DNA from: CAZKWG01 sp964615375
GTDB taxonomy: Bacteria; Myxococcota_A; UBA796; CAZKWG01
Direction: 5' to 3'
Length of the DNA: 64,000 nucleotides
NCBI GenBank assembly: GCA_964615375.1
Contig: CAZTOW010000020.1
Coordinates: 62,001-126,000, forward strand
Positions within the stretch are counted from its first letter, which is position 1. Each line of letters begins with the position of its first letter. This document shows positions 1 to 12,055 of the stretch, one piece after another. The position numbers and the translations under genes are program-made. The notes under the pieces were generated by a model. The model was given only the letters and a program-made list of their open reading frames with translations. It did no database searches and had not been told where the DNA came from.

Positions 1-1117
1 GGACGAGCGGCGCAGCTTCACCATCACCCGCATCCACCTGGAGGAGGACGCCGGGCGCATGCACCACGGGCCCGAGGGCTCGGGCGTGGACTGGAACCGC
101 GGCGGGCTGCCCCTCATCGAGATCGTGGGCGCCCCCGACGTCCACAGCCCGGAGGAGGCCGAGGCCTGGCTGCGTATGGTCCACCGCGTGATCACCGAGG
201 CCGGGATCTGCCGGGGTGACCTGGAGAAGGGCCACTTCCGCTGCGACGCGAACGTGAGCGTGGCGCCCCCCGGCGGTCCGCCTGGGACCCGGGTGGAGGT
301 CAAGAACGTCAACTCCTTCCGCTTCGTGGCGAAGGCCCTGCGCTACGAGATCGAGCGGCAGAAGGCCGTGATCGCCGCGGGGGGACGCGTGGACCAGGAG
401 ACCCGCACCTGGACCGGTCGGGGCACCGCCACGCTGCGAAAGAAGGAAGGATCCGCGGACTACCGCTACTTCCCCGAGCCCGACCTCCCCCACCTGCGCC
501 TGGACGCGGGCCTGGAGGCCGAGGCGCGGGGCGGGCTCGCCGGGGCGCCCCTGGACCTCTGGCTGCTGGAGCAGGACCGCGAGCGGGCCGCCAGCTTCGC
601 CGCGCGCCACGGGCTCGGCCCCTACGAGACGGGCGTGCTGCTCTCCGACCCCGCGGTCGCGGGCTTCTTCGAGGCGACGGTGGCGGCCGGCGGCGAGCCG
701 CGCGCCATGGCCACCTGGGTCATGGGCGAGCTGCTGCGTGCGCTGAACCAGCTCGACGGCGGCCTGGAGGAGGCGCGCATCCGGCCCGAGGATCTCTGCC
801 AGCTGGAGACCCTCGTGCGCGAGGGGCGGATCACCCGCGGGGCGGCCAGGGGCCTGGTGGACGAGCTCTGCCGGAGCGGCGGCGACCCGCTGGCCCTGGC
901 GACCGAGCGCGGGCTGGTGGGCCTGGCGGGCGAGGACGCGGTGCAGTCGGCGGTGACGCAGGTGCTCAGCGCCTTCCCCGATGAGCTGGCGCGCTATCGG
1001 GGCGGGCGTAAGAACCTGATCGGCTTCTTCGTTGGACAGGTGATGAAGGCGCTCGGCGGCAAGGCCGACGCGCGCGCGGTCCAGCAGGCCGTCCAGCGCG
1101 CGCTGGAGGCGACGTGA
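1..1117 (+). CDS. gatB: Asp/Glu-tRNA amidotransferase subunit B (GatB), 5' truncated by window edge
   Basis: GatB is the kinase/transamidation subunit of GatCAB, which converts misacylated Glu-tRNA(Gln) or Asp-tRNA(Asn) to the correct amide in the cytoplasm. The frame is open from the first bases, so about the first quarter of a roughly 480-aa protein lies upstream. The visible part begins near ITRIHLEEDAG. It carries the GatB signature (VDWNRGGLPLIEI), the metal/ATP-site region with EVKNVNSFRF, and the C-terminal GatB/YqeY helical tail ending with FFVGQVMKALGG. Because a GlnRS gene is present near 56 kb, this GatCAB probably serves Asn-tRNA, though that is inference. Identification is secure. 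Confidence 0.96.
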   Translation, partial: DERRSFTITRIHLEEDAGRMHHGPEGSGVDWNRGGLPLIEIVGAPDVHSPEEAEAWLRMVHRVITEAGICRGDLEKGHFRCDANVSVAPPGGPPGTRVEVKNVNSFRFVAKALRYEIERQKAVIAAGGRVDQETRTWTGRGTATLRKKEGSADYRYFPEPDLPHLRLDAGLEAEARGGLAGAPLDLWLLEQDRERAASFAARHGLGPYETGVLLSDPAVAGFFEATVAAGGEPRAMATWVMGELLRALNQLDGGLEEARIRPEDLCQLETLVREGRITRGAARGLVDELCRSGGDPLALATERGLVGLAGEDAVQSAVTQVLSAFPDELARYRGGRKNLIGFFVGQVMKALGGKADARAVQQAVQRALEAT

Positions 1118-1217
1118 GCGTTCGCGAGAGAGCATCAGGAACAGCGGTGGGGACGGCGAGCCCGCGCGCGCAGGCGCCCTCCCGCGTGGTATCAAAGCGC
1201 TGCACGGAGGTCGTCCG

Positions 1218-3107
1218 GTGAGCAACTATTACCAGCGCGAGGCGGGGCCCGAGGGCCAGATCATCAGCGGCGAAGGGGACGTCGCTGGCGTCGATCTCGC
1301 CACGCTGATCGAGGGCGGCCCGCTGCCGGTGCGCGTGGCCCTGGAGCTCGTCGGCTACGTGGCGGACATCGTCACGGTGGCCGAGGAGGACAAGCTGGTC
1401 CACGGCGACCTGAGCCCGTCCGACGTCAAGGTGGACCCCTACGGCTCCGTGGCGGTGGAGGGCTACGGCGTGACGCGGCGGGGCGGGCGCGCCCCGGAGA
1501 GCAAGCCGGCGGGCGTGGCCACCGACGTCTACGGGCTCGGCGCGCTGCTGGTGGCGACCCTGTCCGGGGAGTCGCTCGGGCCGGTGCCGCGCGACCGCGA
1601 CGGCCACGACGAGGTGATCATCCAGCGGCTGCTGGCCATCGACTTCAAGCAGCTCCAGGGCAAGCGCTGGATGGAGGATCTGCTCCGCTTCCTGGCCGCC
1701 ATGTTCTCGTTTCAGCCAGAGGAGCGCCCGGCCCCGCTGGACGTGGCGAACGTGCTCTCCCACGTCGCCGGGCAGGCGGGCGGGGACGACATCACGGTCT
1801 GGGCCGCCCGCGCCGTGCGCGCCAAGGGCGGCACCCAGGGCCGGGTGTCCACGGGCACGGTGCTGCCCCAGGAGGATCTGGGCGGGCCGCAGTCGCTGGG
1901 CGCGCCGATGACCAGCACGCAGATGATGCGCGTGCGCGGTCAGGCCGCCAGCGCCAAGGGCCAGTCCACCGCGATGTGGTCCCGCGACCGCATCGCCGAG
2001 ATGCTGGCCGAGGAGGACGAGGAGGAGCTGAAGAAGCCTATCCGCAAGGAGTGGCGGCCCGACGACACCTCGCGCCCGCGCCCGCGCGGCGACGACTCCA
2101 AGCCCATGGCGCGCCCGGTGGGGGCCTCGCTCCCGCCGCGCGACCCGGGCCCGCCGCCCGCGCCGCAGAAGCCAGCCCTGACCTCGCTCCCCCCGCCCCC
2201 CGACCGCGGGGCCCGACCGGCGCCCCCGCCGCCCCCGCCGCCGATCGCCGAGGGGCCGAAGGCGCCGCCCGCCCCGCCCCCGCGCCCGAACCCGCCCCCC
2301 GCTACGCCCTTCGCGGTGGCGGGCCCCATCGCCTCGGAGCCGGTCACGCCCCCCGAGGAGGAGGCGCCCGCGAGCGGCGGCAAGCTGAAGTACGTGATCA
2401 TCGGCGTCTTCGTGCTGGCGGTGCTCTGCCTGGGCGGCGGCGGCATCGGCTACGTGCTGTGGACGAAGTTCGGCCCCGGGGCGGAGGTGACGACGAACAC
2501 CGAGACCCCGGTTCCGACGCCCACGCCCACGCCCACGCCCACGCCCACGCCCAAGGAGGAGCCTGAGCCGGACACGGGCAAGACCGCGAGCACCCAGGGC
2601 GCCGACGACGGCACCACCGACCCGAAGAGCGCGGGCTCGACGGCCACGACCACGACGACGCCCACCACCACAACGACGACGCCCACCACCACAACGACCA
2701 CGAGCAGCGCCTCGAAGTCCACCTCCAGCACGAGCTCCAGCGGGACGAAGTCCACCTCCAGCTCGGGCACGAAGAGCACCTCCAGCTCGGGCACGAAGAG
2801 CACCTCCAGCTCAGGCACGAAGAGCACCTCCAGCTCGGGCACGAAGAGCACCACCACCGCCACGAGCAGCGCCCCGGCGAAGGGTCCGTACACGGTCAAG
2901 ATCGTGGCGCGCGACCTCGAGACCACGCTGCAGTGCGGGGACGGTCAGCAGACCACCTTCCTCGGATCGACGCGCATGACCTTCGCGGACGTCACGACCT
3001 GTCGCGTGAAGATGGGCGCGGCCATCGGCGTGATGCAGATCTCGTCCAGCTCGACCTTCACCTGCTCGGCGGACGCCTCGAACCGTGTGACGTGCTCGCA
3101 GAGCTGA
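1218..3107 (+). CDS. Membrane-anchored pseudokinase with Pro-rich, transmembrane and Thr/Ser-repeat segments
   Basis: This 629-aa protein starts at GTG, with GGAGG 7 bases upstream. Residues about 20-190 resemble only the C-lobe of a Ser/Thr kinase. The catalytic loop is degenerate (HGDLSPSDV at 62-70, not HRDLKPxN), DFG reads EGYG, and APE (92-94) and a TDVYGLG segment (102-108) remain. The glycine loop and VAIK lysine are absent, so catalysis is unlikely. A Pro-rich region (about 300-375) follows, then one transmembrane helix (about 390-415), Thr/Pro and SSGTKSTS repeats, and a small Cys-containing C-terminal domain of about 75 aa. The topology suggests a cytoplasmic sensor-like domain and an outer domain on a flexible stalk. 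Its stop overlaps the next gene's start. Confidence 0.8.
   Translation: MSNYYQREAGPEGQIISGEGDVAGVDLATLIEGGPLPVRVALELVGYVADIVTVAEEDKLVHGDLSPSDVKVDPYGSVAVEGYGVTRRGGRAPESKPAGVATDVYGLGALLVATLSGESLGPVPRDRDGHDEVIIQRLLAIDFKQLQGKRWMEDLLRFLAAMFSFQPEERPAPLDVANVLSHVAGQAGGDDITVWAARAVRAKGGTQGRVSTGTVLPQEDLGGPQSLGAPMTSTQMMRVRGQAASAKGQSTAMWSRDRIAEMLAEEDEEELKKPIRKEWRPDDTSRPRPRGDDSKPMARPVGASLPPRDPGPPPAPQKPALTSLPPPPDRGARPAPPPPPPPIAEGPKAPPAPPPRPNPPPATPFAVAGPIASEPVTPPEEEAPASGGKLKYVIIGVFVLAVLCLGGGGIGYVLWTKFGPGAEVTTNTETPVPTPTPTPTPTPTPKEEPEPDTGKTASTQGADDGTTDPKSAGSTATTTTTPTTTTTTPTTTTTTSSASKSTSSTSSSGTKSTSSSGTKSTSSSGTKSTSSSGTKSTSSSGTKSTTTATSSAPAKGPYTVKIVARDLETTLQCGDGQQTTFLGSTRMTFADVTTCRVKMGAAIGVMQISSSSTFTCSADASNRVTCSQS
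2745..2864 (+). repeat. Five tandem 24-bp units inside the pseudokinase gene
   Basis: Five near-identical 24-bp units, each beginning ACGAAG, encode repeats of the octapeptide TKSTSSSG. Just upstream are a 6-bp (cccacg) run near 2520-2550 encoding Thr-Pro and a duplicated 21-bp Thr codon block near 2650-2695. Such tandem coding repeats can change length by slippage while keeping the frame, which would alter the length of the extracytoplasmic stalk. Confidence 0.9.
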
Positions 3108-3874
3108 GCGAGGCCGCCTCCGTCGCCGAGGCCGCCGCGCGCGCGGCAGGGGCGATCATCCGCGCCCGCGCGCCGGAGCGCGTGCAGCACAAGGGCGCCG
3201 TGGATCTGGTCACGGAGGTCGATCTCGCGGCCGAGGACGCCATCCGCGCGCTGCTCACCCGCGAGACCCCCGACATCCCGGTCCTGGCGGAGGAGGGCGG
3301 CGGGGCGCGCGAGGCCAGCACCCGCTGGATCGTCGATCCGCTCGACGGGACCACCAATTTCGTCCACGGCTTCCCATCCTACGCGGTGAGCATCGCCCTG
3401 GAGCTGGACGGGGTTCTGGAGGCCGGCTGCGTGTTCGACGCGGTGGAGGGCCAGGCCTACGTCGCGGCGCGCGGGCGCGGGGCCCGCTGCGAGGGCCGCC
3501 CGATCCGGGTCTCGGGGACCGCGACGCTGGACCAGGCGCTGCTGGCGACCGGCTTCGCCTACGACCGCCGGCAGCGCGCGGCGTGGTATCTGAGCTTCGT
3601 CAAGGTCTTCCTGGAGCGCTCGCAGGGCATCCGACGGGCGGGCTCGGCGGCGATGGATCTCGTCCACGTCGCGGCCGGGCGGCTCGATGGCTACTGGGAG
3701 TTCGGGCTCTCGCCGTGGGACGTGGCTGCAGGCGCGCTGCTGGTGACGGAGGCCGGCGGGTGTGCAACAGACGTCGCGCGGGGGCCCCTGTCGTTGCACG
3801 CGCCAAGAATCCTAGCAACGAACGGACGCATTCACGATGAGATGGCGGCCCTGATCACACCATTGCTATCCTGA
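3092..3874 (+). CDS. Inositol monophosphatase family protein
   Basis: A Mg-dependent sugar-phosphate phosphatase of the IMPase/SuhB superfamily, 260 aa from the GTG at 3092. That start overlaps the upstream stop and gives the usual family length. Upstream in-frame sequence lies inside the pseudokinase gene and is not homologous. Visible metal-site motifs are LAEEGG, motif A WIVDPLDGTTNF, and motif B WDVAAGALLVTEAGG. The substrate cannot be told from sequence: inositol-1-phosphate, histidinol phosphate, fructose-1,6-bisphosphate or an SuhB-like role are all possible. Overlap with the upstream gene suggests translational coupling. Confidence 0.9.
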   Translation: MLAELSEAASVAEAAARAAGAIIRARAPERVQHKGAVDLVTEVDLAAEDAIRALLTRETPDIPVLAEEGGGAREASTRWIVDPLDGTTNFVHGFPSYAVSIALELDGVLEAGCVFDAVEGQAYVAARGRGARCEGRPIRVSGTATLDQALLATGFAYDRRQRAAWYLSFVKVFLERSQGIRRAGSAAMDLVHVAAGRLDGYWEFGLSPWDVAAGALLVTEAGGCATDVARGPLSLHAPRILATNGRIHDEMAALITPLLS

Positions 3875-3916
3875 GCGCCTGACCACGGCGACAGGCAGGC
3901 CGTGGTGGAGGCAGGG

Positions 3917-5455
<1,539 letters not shown>

Positions 5456-5476
<21 letters not shown>

Positions 5477-5836
5477 ATTCCACTCCCCCTTGAAGATGGG
5501 CAGCGGGCCGAGGGAGCGCAGGGCCTCCAGCGCCGCCCCCGCGCTGGGGAAGGCGTGGGCCTCGGCGCGAGGGTGGGCCGCCAGCAGCTCGGGGGCCGTG
5601 GCCAGGGCGAGCTGAACCCAGCCCGTGGCCCGGTCGCGCAGCAGGAAGACCGTCGGCTGACGCGCGGGGGCGGCCTCGAGGCGGGACCAGCCGTCCCGCG
5701 TGCGGTCGGGGTCCAGACGCAGGCGCCCGCTGTGATCCACGGTGAAGAGGGCGGGCGGCCCCGAGCGGGCCAGCGCCGCGTCGAAGGGGTCGCAGAAGGG
5801 AGGGAGAGCCGGGTCGTCGAGCAGATCTGCGTTCAA
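5456..5836 (-). CDS. Hypothetical protein downstream of rhodanese-like gene
   Basis: A 126-aa protein I do not recognise. The TTG start overlaps the rhodanese stop (TTGA), with GGAG about 9 bases upstream inside that gene, so translation is probably coupled. The sequence begins MNADLLDDPALPPFCDPF and contains a segment reading PALFTVDHSGRLRLDPDRT, then a possible short alpha/beta fold (TVFLLRDRATGWVQLALA). No signal peptide or membrane segment is visible. Its only contextual clue is pairing with the rhodanese-like protein. The 3' end runs 21 bp into the convergent Hsp70 gene. Confidence 0.6.
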
Positions 5837-6189
5837 GGTCCGCGCTCCAGGGGGCCGAGCCAGGCCGCCATGCCTCCCTGCAGGTAGCCGGCCTGGACGC
5901 CGCGCGCCCGCAGCCAGGTGGCCATCTCCGCCGCCCGCGCGCCGCCCGGATCCACCACCAGCGCCGTCTCGCCCGGCCCCACCAGCTCCTCCGCGCGCTC
6001 CTGGAAGTCGTTGTAGGGCACGCAGACCGCGCCGGCCAGGTGGCCGCGAGCGAAGCGCTCGGGGACGCGCAGATCGAGGACGCGATCCGGCCGGATCTCG
6101 CCGGTCTGGAGCTGCCAGGGCTCGACGACGAAGGGGAACAGGGGCGCTCCGGGGAAGGGCGCGGGGACGCGCGGGTTGAACAGGGGCAC
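5833..6189 (-). CDS. Rhodanese-like domain protein without the catalytic cysteine
   Basis: A single rhodanese domain of 118 aa. Recognisable elements are the VLDLRVPERFARGHLAGAVCVPY segment (CH2A-like DxRxxxEFxxGHIxGA), the ALVVDPGG strand at the active-site loop, and a C-terminal GYLQGGMAAWLGP. The position normally held by the sulfur-accepting Cys (VYCxxGxRS) reads VDPGGARAA, so sulfurtransferase activity is not expected. Cys-less rhodanese folds usually act as regulatory or phosphatase-like modules. It is followed, with a 4-bp overlap, by the 126-aa hypothetical. It is divergent from the DUF547 gene starting at 6227. Confidence 0.82.
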   Translation of the reverse strand: MPLFNPRVPAPFPGAPLFPFVVEPWQLQTGEIRPDRVLDLRVPERFARGHLAGAVCVPYNDFQERAEELVGPGETALVVDPGGARAAEMATWLRARGVQAGYLQGGMAAWLGPLERGP

Positions 6190-6226
6190 GCCCTATTCTA
6201 CGCTGGAGCCGGCCTCGAGGTGGATC

Positions 6227-6955
6227 ATGTGGACGCTCCTGCTCTCCGTCGCGCTCGCCTTCGACCAGGGTCCCTGGCAGAAGGTCCTGGACACCTGGGT
6301 GGACCCCCAGGGCAACGTGGACTACGCCGGGATCAACGCGGCGAACGCGCTGGATGGCTACGTCGCCGCGCTGGCGGAGGTGGACGAGCCCCTGCCCCGC
6401 GGCGAGAAGATCGCCTTCTGGTTGAACGCCTACAACGCGCTGACCGTCCACCTGGTCGCCGAGAGCGGCGCCATCCAGTCCATCCGCGACCTGGACGGCG
6501 GGAAGGTCTGGGACACGCGCAGCTTCGTGGTGGCCGGGCGCCCGATGACGCTCAACCAGATCGAGCACCAGATCCTGCGCCCCATGGGCGACCCGCGGGT
6601 GCATGCGGCGCTGAACTGCGCCAGCAAGGGCTGTCCGCCGCTCTACAAGCAGGCTTTCTCCGCCGCCAGTCTGGACAACCAGCTCCAGGACGCCTCGCGC
6701 CGCTGGCTCACCACCAACGGCATCGTCGTGGACATGAGCGGGAAGAGCGTGAAGCTGAGCCGCGTGTTCGACTGGTACGGCGACGACTTCACGGGGATGA
6801 ACATCAAGAACGACATCCCCGGCCTCTCGGGCAAGCAGGAGGCGGCCATCGACTACGCGATCCGCTACCTCTCGCCCGAGCAGGCCGCCTTCCTGAAGAA
6901 GGGCGGCTACGCGGTGAGCTGGATCGAGTACGACTGGAGCCTGAACCGCAAGTAG
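6227..6955 (+). CDS. Exported DUF547 domain protein
   Basis: A 242-aa DUF547 (PF04784) protein. Family hallmarks are IAFWLNAYNALTVHL and HAALNCASKGCPPL. The ATG at 6227 is chosen because it begins a short hydrophobic leader (MWTLLLSVALAF) absent from the upstream extension, and AGG lies just upstream. Family function is unknown. The conserved Asn, Cys and His residues have been compared to papain-like or transglutaminase-like catalytic sites, but I cannot assign a reaction. Only 4 bp separate its stop from that of the convergent lipoprotein gene. Confidence 0.88.
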   Translation: MWTLLLSVALAFDQGPWQKVLDTWVDPQGNVDYAGINAANALDGYVAALAEVDEPLPRGEKIAFWLNAYNALTVHLVAESGAIQSIRDLDGGKVWDTRSFVVAGRPMTLNQIEHQILRPMGDPRVHAALNCASKGCPPLYKQAFSAASLDNQLQDASRRWLTTNGIVVDMSGKSVKLSRVFDWYGDDFTGMNIKNDIPGLSGKQEAAIDYAIRYLSPEQAAFLKKGGYAVSWIEYDWSLNRK

Positions 6956-6959
6956 CGCG

Positions 6960-8849
6960 CTACTCGCAGAGCGCCCCGCTCTGGGTGAGGCTGTTGTTCG
7001 TGCGGTCGCAGTCGCCCACGGTCGCGTTGCCCTCGCCGTCGTCGTCCAGCCGGATCATGAAGCCGTCCGGCCCGAAGGTGGACGCGGCGATCTGGAAGGT
7101 CTGACCCTCCAGCAGCGTCCCCGAGGGGAGCGCGGGCAGGGTGAGCGTGTCCATCGGGTAGAGCTCGTCCTCGGCCACGGCGTACAGCGTCACCGGCACG
7201 CCCGCGGGGATGTCCTCGGCGCCCTGGTTCCAGACCTGGAAGCCGATGGTGGCGTAGCCCCCCGGGCAGGCCGTGACGCAGCTGTCCACGTAGGAGATCG
7301 CGAGATCCGTCACCACGGGCTCCGAGGTGAAGGGGCGCGAGCGCATGACGTTGTGGGTCTCCCAGCCCTCGGGCTCGGTGGGCACGCTGCCGTCGTCCAT
7401 CACGTTCTCGACGCGGTAGTCGTAGCTTCCCCAGCTCCCGCCGGCGCCCGCCCAGAGCTGGAAGGGGTGGCCGAAGGCCGACATGCCGTCGTAGCCCGCC
7501 GCCAGCTCGTTGGTGCCCGCCGAGGCCACGATGATCTCGGCCGAACCGTCATTGTCCACGTCGGCCACCAGCGGGTACTCCATGTAGCCGTAGCCCGCCC
7601 AGTCGGTCTCCTGGAAGTAGTACTGTCCGGTCGCGCCGTCGTAGACGGTGATCGCCGTGGACCCGCCCCAGATGAGCTCCGCGGCCCCGTCGGCGTCAAA
7701 GTCGAAGGCCGAGCAGCCCTGGAGCAGGTAGCCGTAGACGACCTCGGTGTCCGCCCAGAGCTCGGTGCCGTCCACCTCGTGGACGCGGATGCCGTAGAAG
7801 TCGGGGATGGCGATCTCGGGCTCGCCGTCACCGTCGAAGTCGGCCACGCAGGGGGGGCCGCCGAGGATGAGATCCTGGGTCAGCGTGCTGATCTCCTCGC
7901 CGTCGGGCTCGAAGAGCACGGCGTCGTAGTAGGAGACCATCAGCACCTCGGCGTCGGCGTCGTCATCGGCGTTGAAGACCGCCGAGACGTAGTAGATGTG
8001 CTCATCCTCATCGACCTCCGCGGCCCAGAGCACCTCGCCCTCGTTGTCGTAGACGTTCTCGCCGGCGATCAGCTCCTGGTTCCCGTCCCGGTCGAGATCG
8101 GCGATCACCGGGCCGAAGTAGGGGTAGGCCACCTGCTGCTCGTCCAGGACGAGCAGGATCACGCCGTCCTCCCCCGAGACGACGTAGTCCTTCATCAGGA
8201 CCTCGGGCATGCCGTCGCCCTCCAGGTCGGCGACCGCGCCGTTGACCAGGGTGTTGTCGGCGTAGCCCTCCAGCACCTCCGAGGTCCAGATCACCGTGCC
8301 CGCGCCGTCCATCGCCTGGATCTCGTGCGCGCCGGTCATCGCCACCAGGTCAGGGGTGCCGTCGGCGTTGACGTCGGCGATCAGCACGTCGGAGTTCTCG
8401 TAGTACTCCTCCTTGCTGAAGATGGTGTCGCCGGTGTCCCCGCTGAGCACGAAGAGCTGGTGGCCCACGGTGACGAAGGCGACGTCGGGCGTGTCGAGCT
8501 CGTCCACCGCGCCGTCGCCGTTGTCGTCGGTGAGCTGGCCCACCGCGGGCTTCATGCGCACGCCGCCGCGCACGTCCCGGAACTCCCAGTCCGTGTCGAT
8601 GTTCTGCCAGAGGTCGCGGGTCCCGTCGGGGCAGGTCGTGGCGACCTCCACCGTGCCGGCGGCGGGCAGGGTGATCTCGCAGGAGACGTCGATGCAGTTG
8701 GCCTCGCCGTCCGCGTCGTCGTCGGCGAAGCCCTCGTCGGTCTCCCCGTCGCCGTCGTCATCGACGCCGTTGCAGAGCTCGACCTTCAGATCTTCCTTGT
8801 CGTCGTCGGTGCAGCCCAGGACAGCGAACAGGGTGAGCCACGCGCGCAT
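6960..8849 (-). CDS. FG-GAP/VCBS-repeat lipoprotein with MopE-type Ca-binding motif
   Basis: A 629-aa surface or periplasmic protein. A strong GGAGGAG lies just upstream of the ATG. The leader MRAWLTLFAVLGC is a very short lipoprotein signal. It is followed by a MopE/FG-GAP-associated acidic motif (CNGVDDDGDGETDEGF) and five to six Ca-binding repeats of the type DVNADGTPDLV, DLDRDGNQELI, DFDGDGEPEIA and DVDNDGSAEII, which predict a beta-propeller. The last 130 residues form a CARDB-like Ig domain (LAISYVDSC..., paired Cys). Similar proteins are abundant in Myxococcota, with adhesion or surface roles inferred. Confidence 0.88.
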   Translation of the reverse strand: MRAWLTLFAVLGCTDDDKEDLKVELCNGVDDDGDGETDEGFADDDADGEANCIDVSCEITLPAAGTVEVATTCPDGTRDLWQNIDTDWEFRDVRGGVRMKPAVGQLTDDNGDGAVDELDTPDVAFVTVGHQLFVLSGDTGDTIFSKEEYYENSDVLIADVNADGTPDLVAMTGAHEIQAMDGAGTVIWTSEVLEGYADNTLVNGAVADLEGDGMPEVLMKDYVVSGEDGVILLVLDEQQVAYPYFGPVIADLDRDGNQELIAGENVYDNEGEVLWAAEVDEDEHIYYVSAVFNADDDADAEVLMVSYYDAVLFEPDGEEISTLTQDLILGGPPCVADFDGDGEPEIAIPDFYGIRVHEVDGTELWADTEVVYGYLLQGCSAFDFDADGAAELIWGGSTAITVYDGATGQYYFQETDWAGYGYMEYPLVADVDNDGSAEIIVASAGTNELAAGYDGMSAFGHPFQLWAGAGGSWGSYDYRVENVMDDGSVPTEPEGWETHNVMRSRPFTSEPVVTDLAISYVDSCVTACPGGYATIGFQVWNQGAEDIPAGVPVTLYAVAEDELYPMDTLTLPALPSGTLLEGQTFQIAASTFGPDGFMIRLDDDGEGNATVGDCDRTNNSLTQSGALCE

Positions 8850-8911
8850 CGGATCTCCTCCTCGAGCGGAGACCGTAGCACCCTGCGCCCGCGTCCGCCG
8901 CAGGCGCGGGG

Positions 8912-9541
8912 TCAGAAGCGGACGCCGGCCTGAGCGCGCGCGGAGAGATCATCCGGCCAGTAGAGGATCGAGGGCTCGACGTACCACCACTCGCCGTACC
9001 AGCGGTAGGTGGCCGCCATCTGGAAGCGATCCTCGGAGATCGCGCCGATGCGCAGCTCCTGGCGCCGGGCCGGGTGGAAGGTGAGCCCCGCCTCGAACCA
9101 GCGCAGGGCCGAGGGCGGCAGGACCATGGTCCCGCTGCCGCTGTGGGTCTCCGCCCCGATCAGCGTGAGACTGGCGTCGATGCCCACGGAGTTGCCCGAG
9201 ACGGCCGCCGAGAGGCCCAGGAAGGCGTCCGTGTGGTTCTGGCCGAGCTCGAAGTGCCCGTAGGGGGCCAGCGTGAAGCCCTCCTTGTTCAGGGCGATGA
9301 AGCGGAGCCCGAGGCCGAGCTCGCCGTTCCCCTGGGCCACCTCGCCGCGGGCGTTGAGCGCGAGCTTCGGCCCGAGCCCGAGGATGCCCTGGAGCACGAG
9401 CTGCTCGCCGCCGTCGTCGAACTCCACCCCCACCCCGGCGCGCCCGGTCTTGGTCCCGATGGCGGTGGCGCCCGGGAGCCAGAGGCCGGGCTGGCCCTCC
9501 CAGGCGAGGGCGATCGACGAGAGCAGGAGCAGGCTGGTCAT
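8912..9541 (-). CDS. Predicted outer-membrane beta-barrel protein
   Basis: A 209-aa protein starting at the internal ATG 9541 (MTSLLLLSSIALAWEG), which has GAGG upstream and begins a signal peptide. The seven codons before it lack an RBS. The mature part alternates hydrophobic and polar residues in strands rich in Gly and aromatic residues, and it ends in Phe (AQAGVRF), the usual C-terminal signature for BAM-inserted barrels. I cannot tell porin, channel or structural roles apart. It is followed by the FG-GAP lipoprotein on the same strand after a 62-bp gap, so co-transcription is possible. Confidence 0.68.
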   Translation of the reverse strand: MTSLLLLSSIALAWEGQPGLWLPGATAIGTKTGRAGVGVEFDDGGEQLVLQGILGLGPKLALNARGEVAQGNGELGLGLRFIALNKEGFTLAPYGHFELGQNHTDAFLGLSAAVSGNSVGIDASLTLIGAETHSGSGTMVLPPSALRWFEAGLTFHPARRQELRIGAISEDRFQMAATYRWYGEWWYVEPSILYWPDDLSARAQAGVRF

Positions 9542-9641
9542 GGGGACCTCTACAGACTTCAAGTAGTCTACAGGGTCATCCTTGACAGGTCAACTCTTCG
9601 CTGCGACGCGACCCATCGCGAGGAACCCAGCCCCCGCGGCC

Positions 9642-11648
<2,007 letters not shown>

Positions 11649-11759
11649 GGGAACTCCAGGAGAACGAGAACATGGGAGAGAGAGAACATCTGCCTTATCC
11701 CGCTGGACGCGCCGGGGCACGCGGGCGGTCGACCCGGCGCGTCAGCGGGGGCAGGCGGG

Positions 11760-11878
11760 TGACCTTTGTCGTCAGTCCTCCGAAGCCCGCTCCCTTCCTG
11801 GGCTCACGACGAATCGCCAGCCTGGGTTGCGCGGAAAGGGCCCTCGCTTCGTCCGCGCGGAGGTGACGACAAAGGTCA
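11760..11878. promoter_or_regulatory. Pair of inverted 15-bp dyad-like sites upstream of the pilA sigma-54 promoter
   Basis: TGACCTTTGTCGTCA occurs at 11760-11774 and its exact reverse complement at 11864-11878. The match extends by CCTCCG/CGGAGG (11777-11782 and 11858-11863) after a 2-base interruption. Each copy is itself a TGAC-N7-GTCA half-palindrome, as expected for dimeric regulators. The copies lie about 100 and 205 bp upstream of the -24 element, the usual range for enhancer-binding proteins. A role as PilR-type upstream activating sites is inference; a long-range RNA hairpin is the alternative. The rest of the 11649-12055 intergenic region shows no convincing gene. Confidence 0.5.
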
Positions 11879-11978
11879 GGGGCGCCCCAACAGGGTTCAG
11901 ATGTTCAGTCTCGTTCCCCATTTAGAAAATGAAGCATCAATGTTTGCTATTCAAAATTTCTCGACAGGCATCGGAGCC

Positions 11979-11994
11979 TGGCACGCCCCTTGCA
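11979..11994 (+). promoter_or_regulatory. Sigma-54 (RpoN) promoter of pilA
   Basis: TGGCACGCCCCTTGCA matches the -24/-12 consensus TGGCACG-N4-TTGCW at every specified position, with GG and GC separated by 10 bases. Transcription would start near 12004, leaving a leader of about 50 nt with GGAGG at 12045-12049 ahead of the pilin ATG. An AT-rich segment (about 11915-11965) lies between it and the upstream dyads, suitable for DNA bending. Pilin genes are classically controlled by RpoN with PilS/PilR. Confidence 0.85.
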
Positions 11995-12055
11995 TCTACC
12001 CTCAGCGTCGCCGGCAACTGAGAGACCGGCCACGAAACACCCCTGGAGGCACCCC

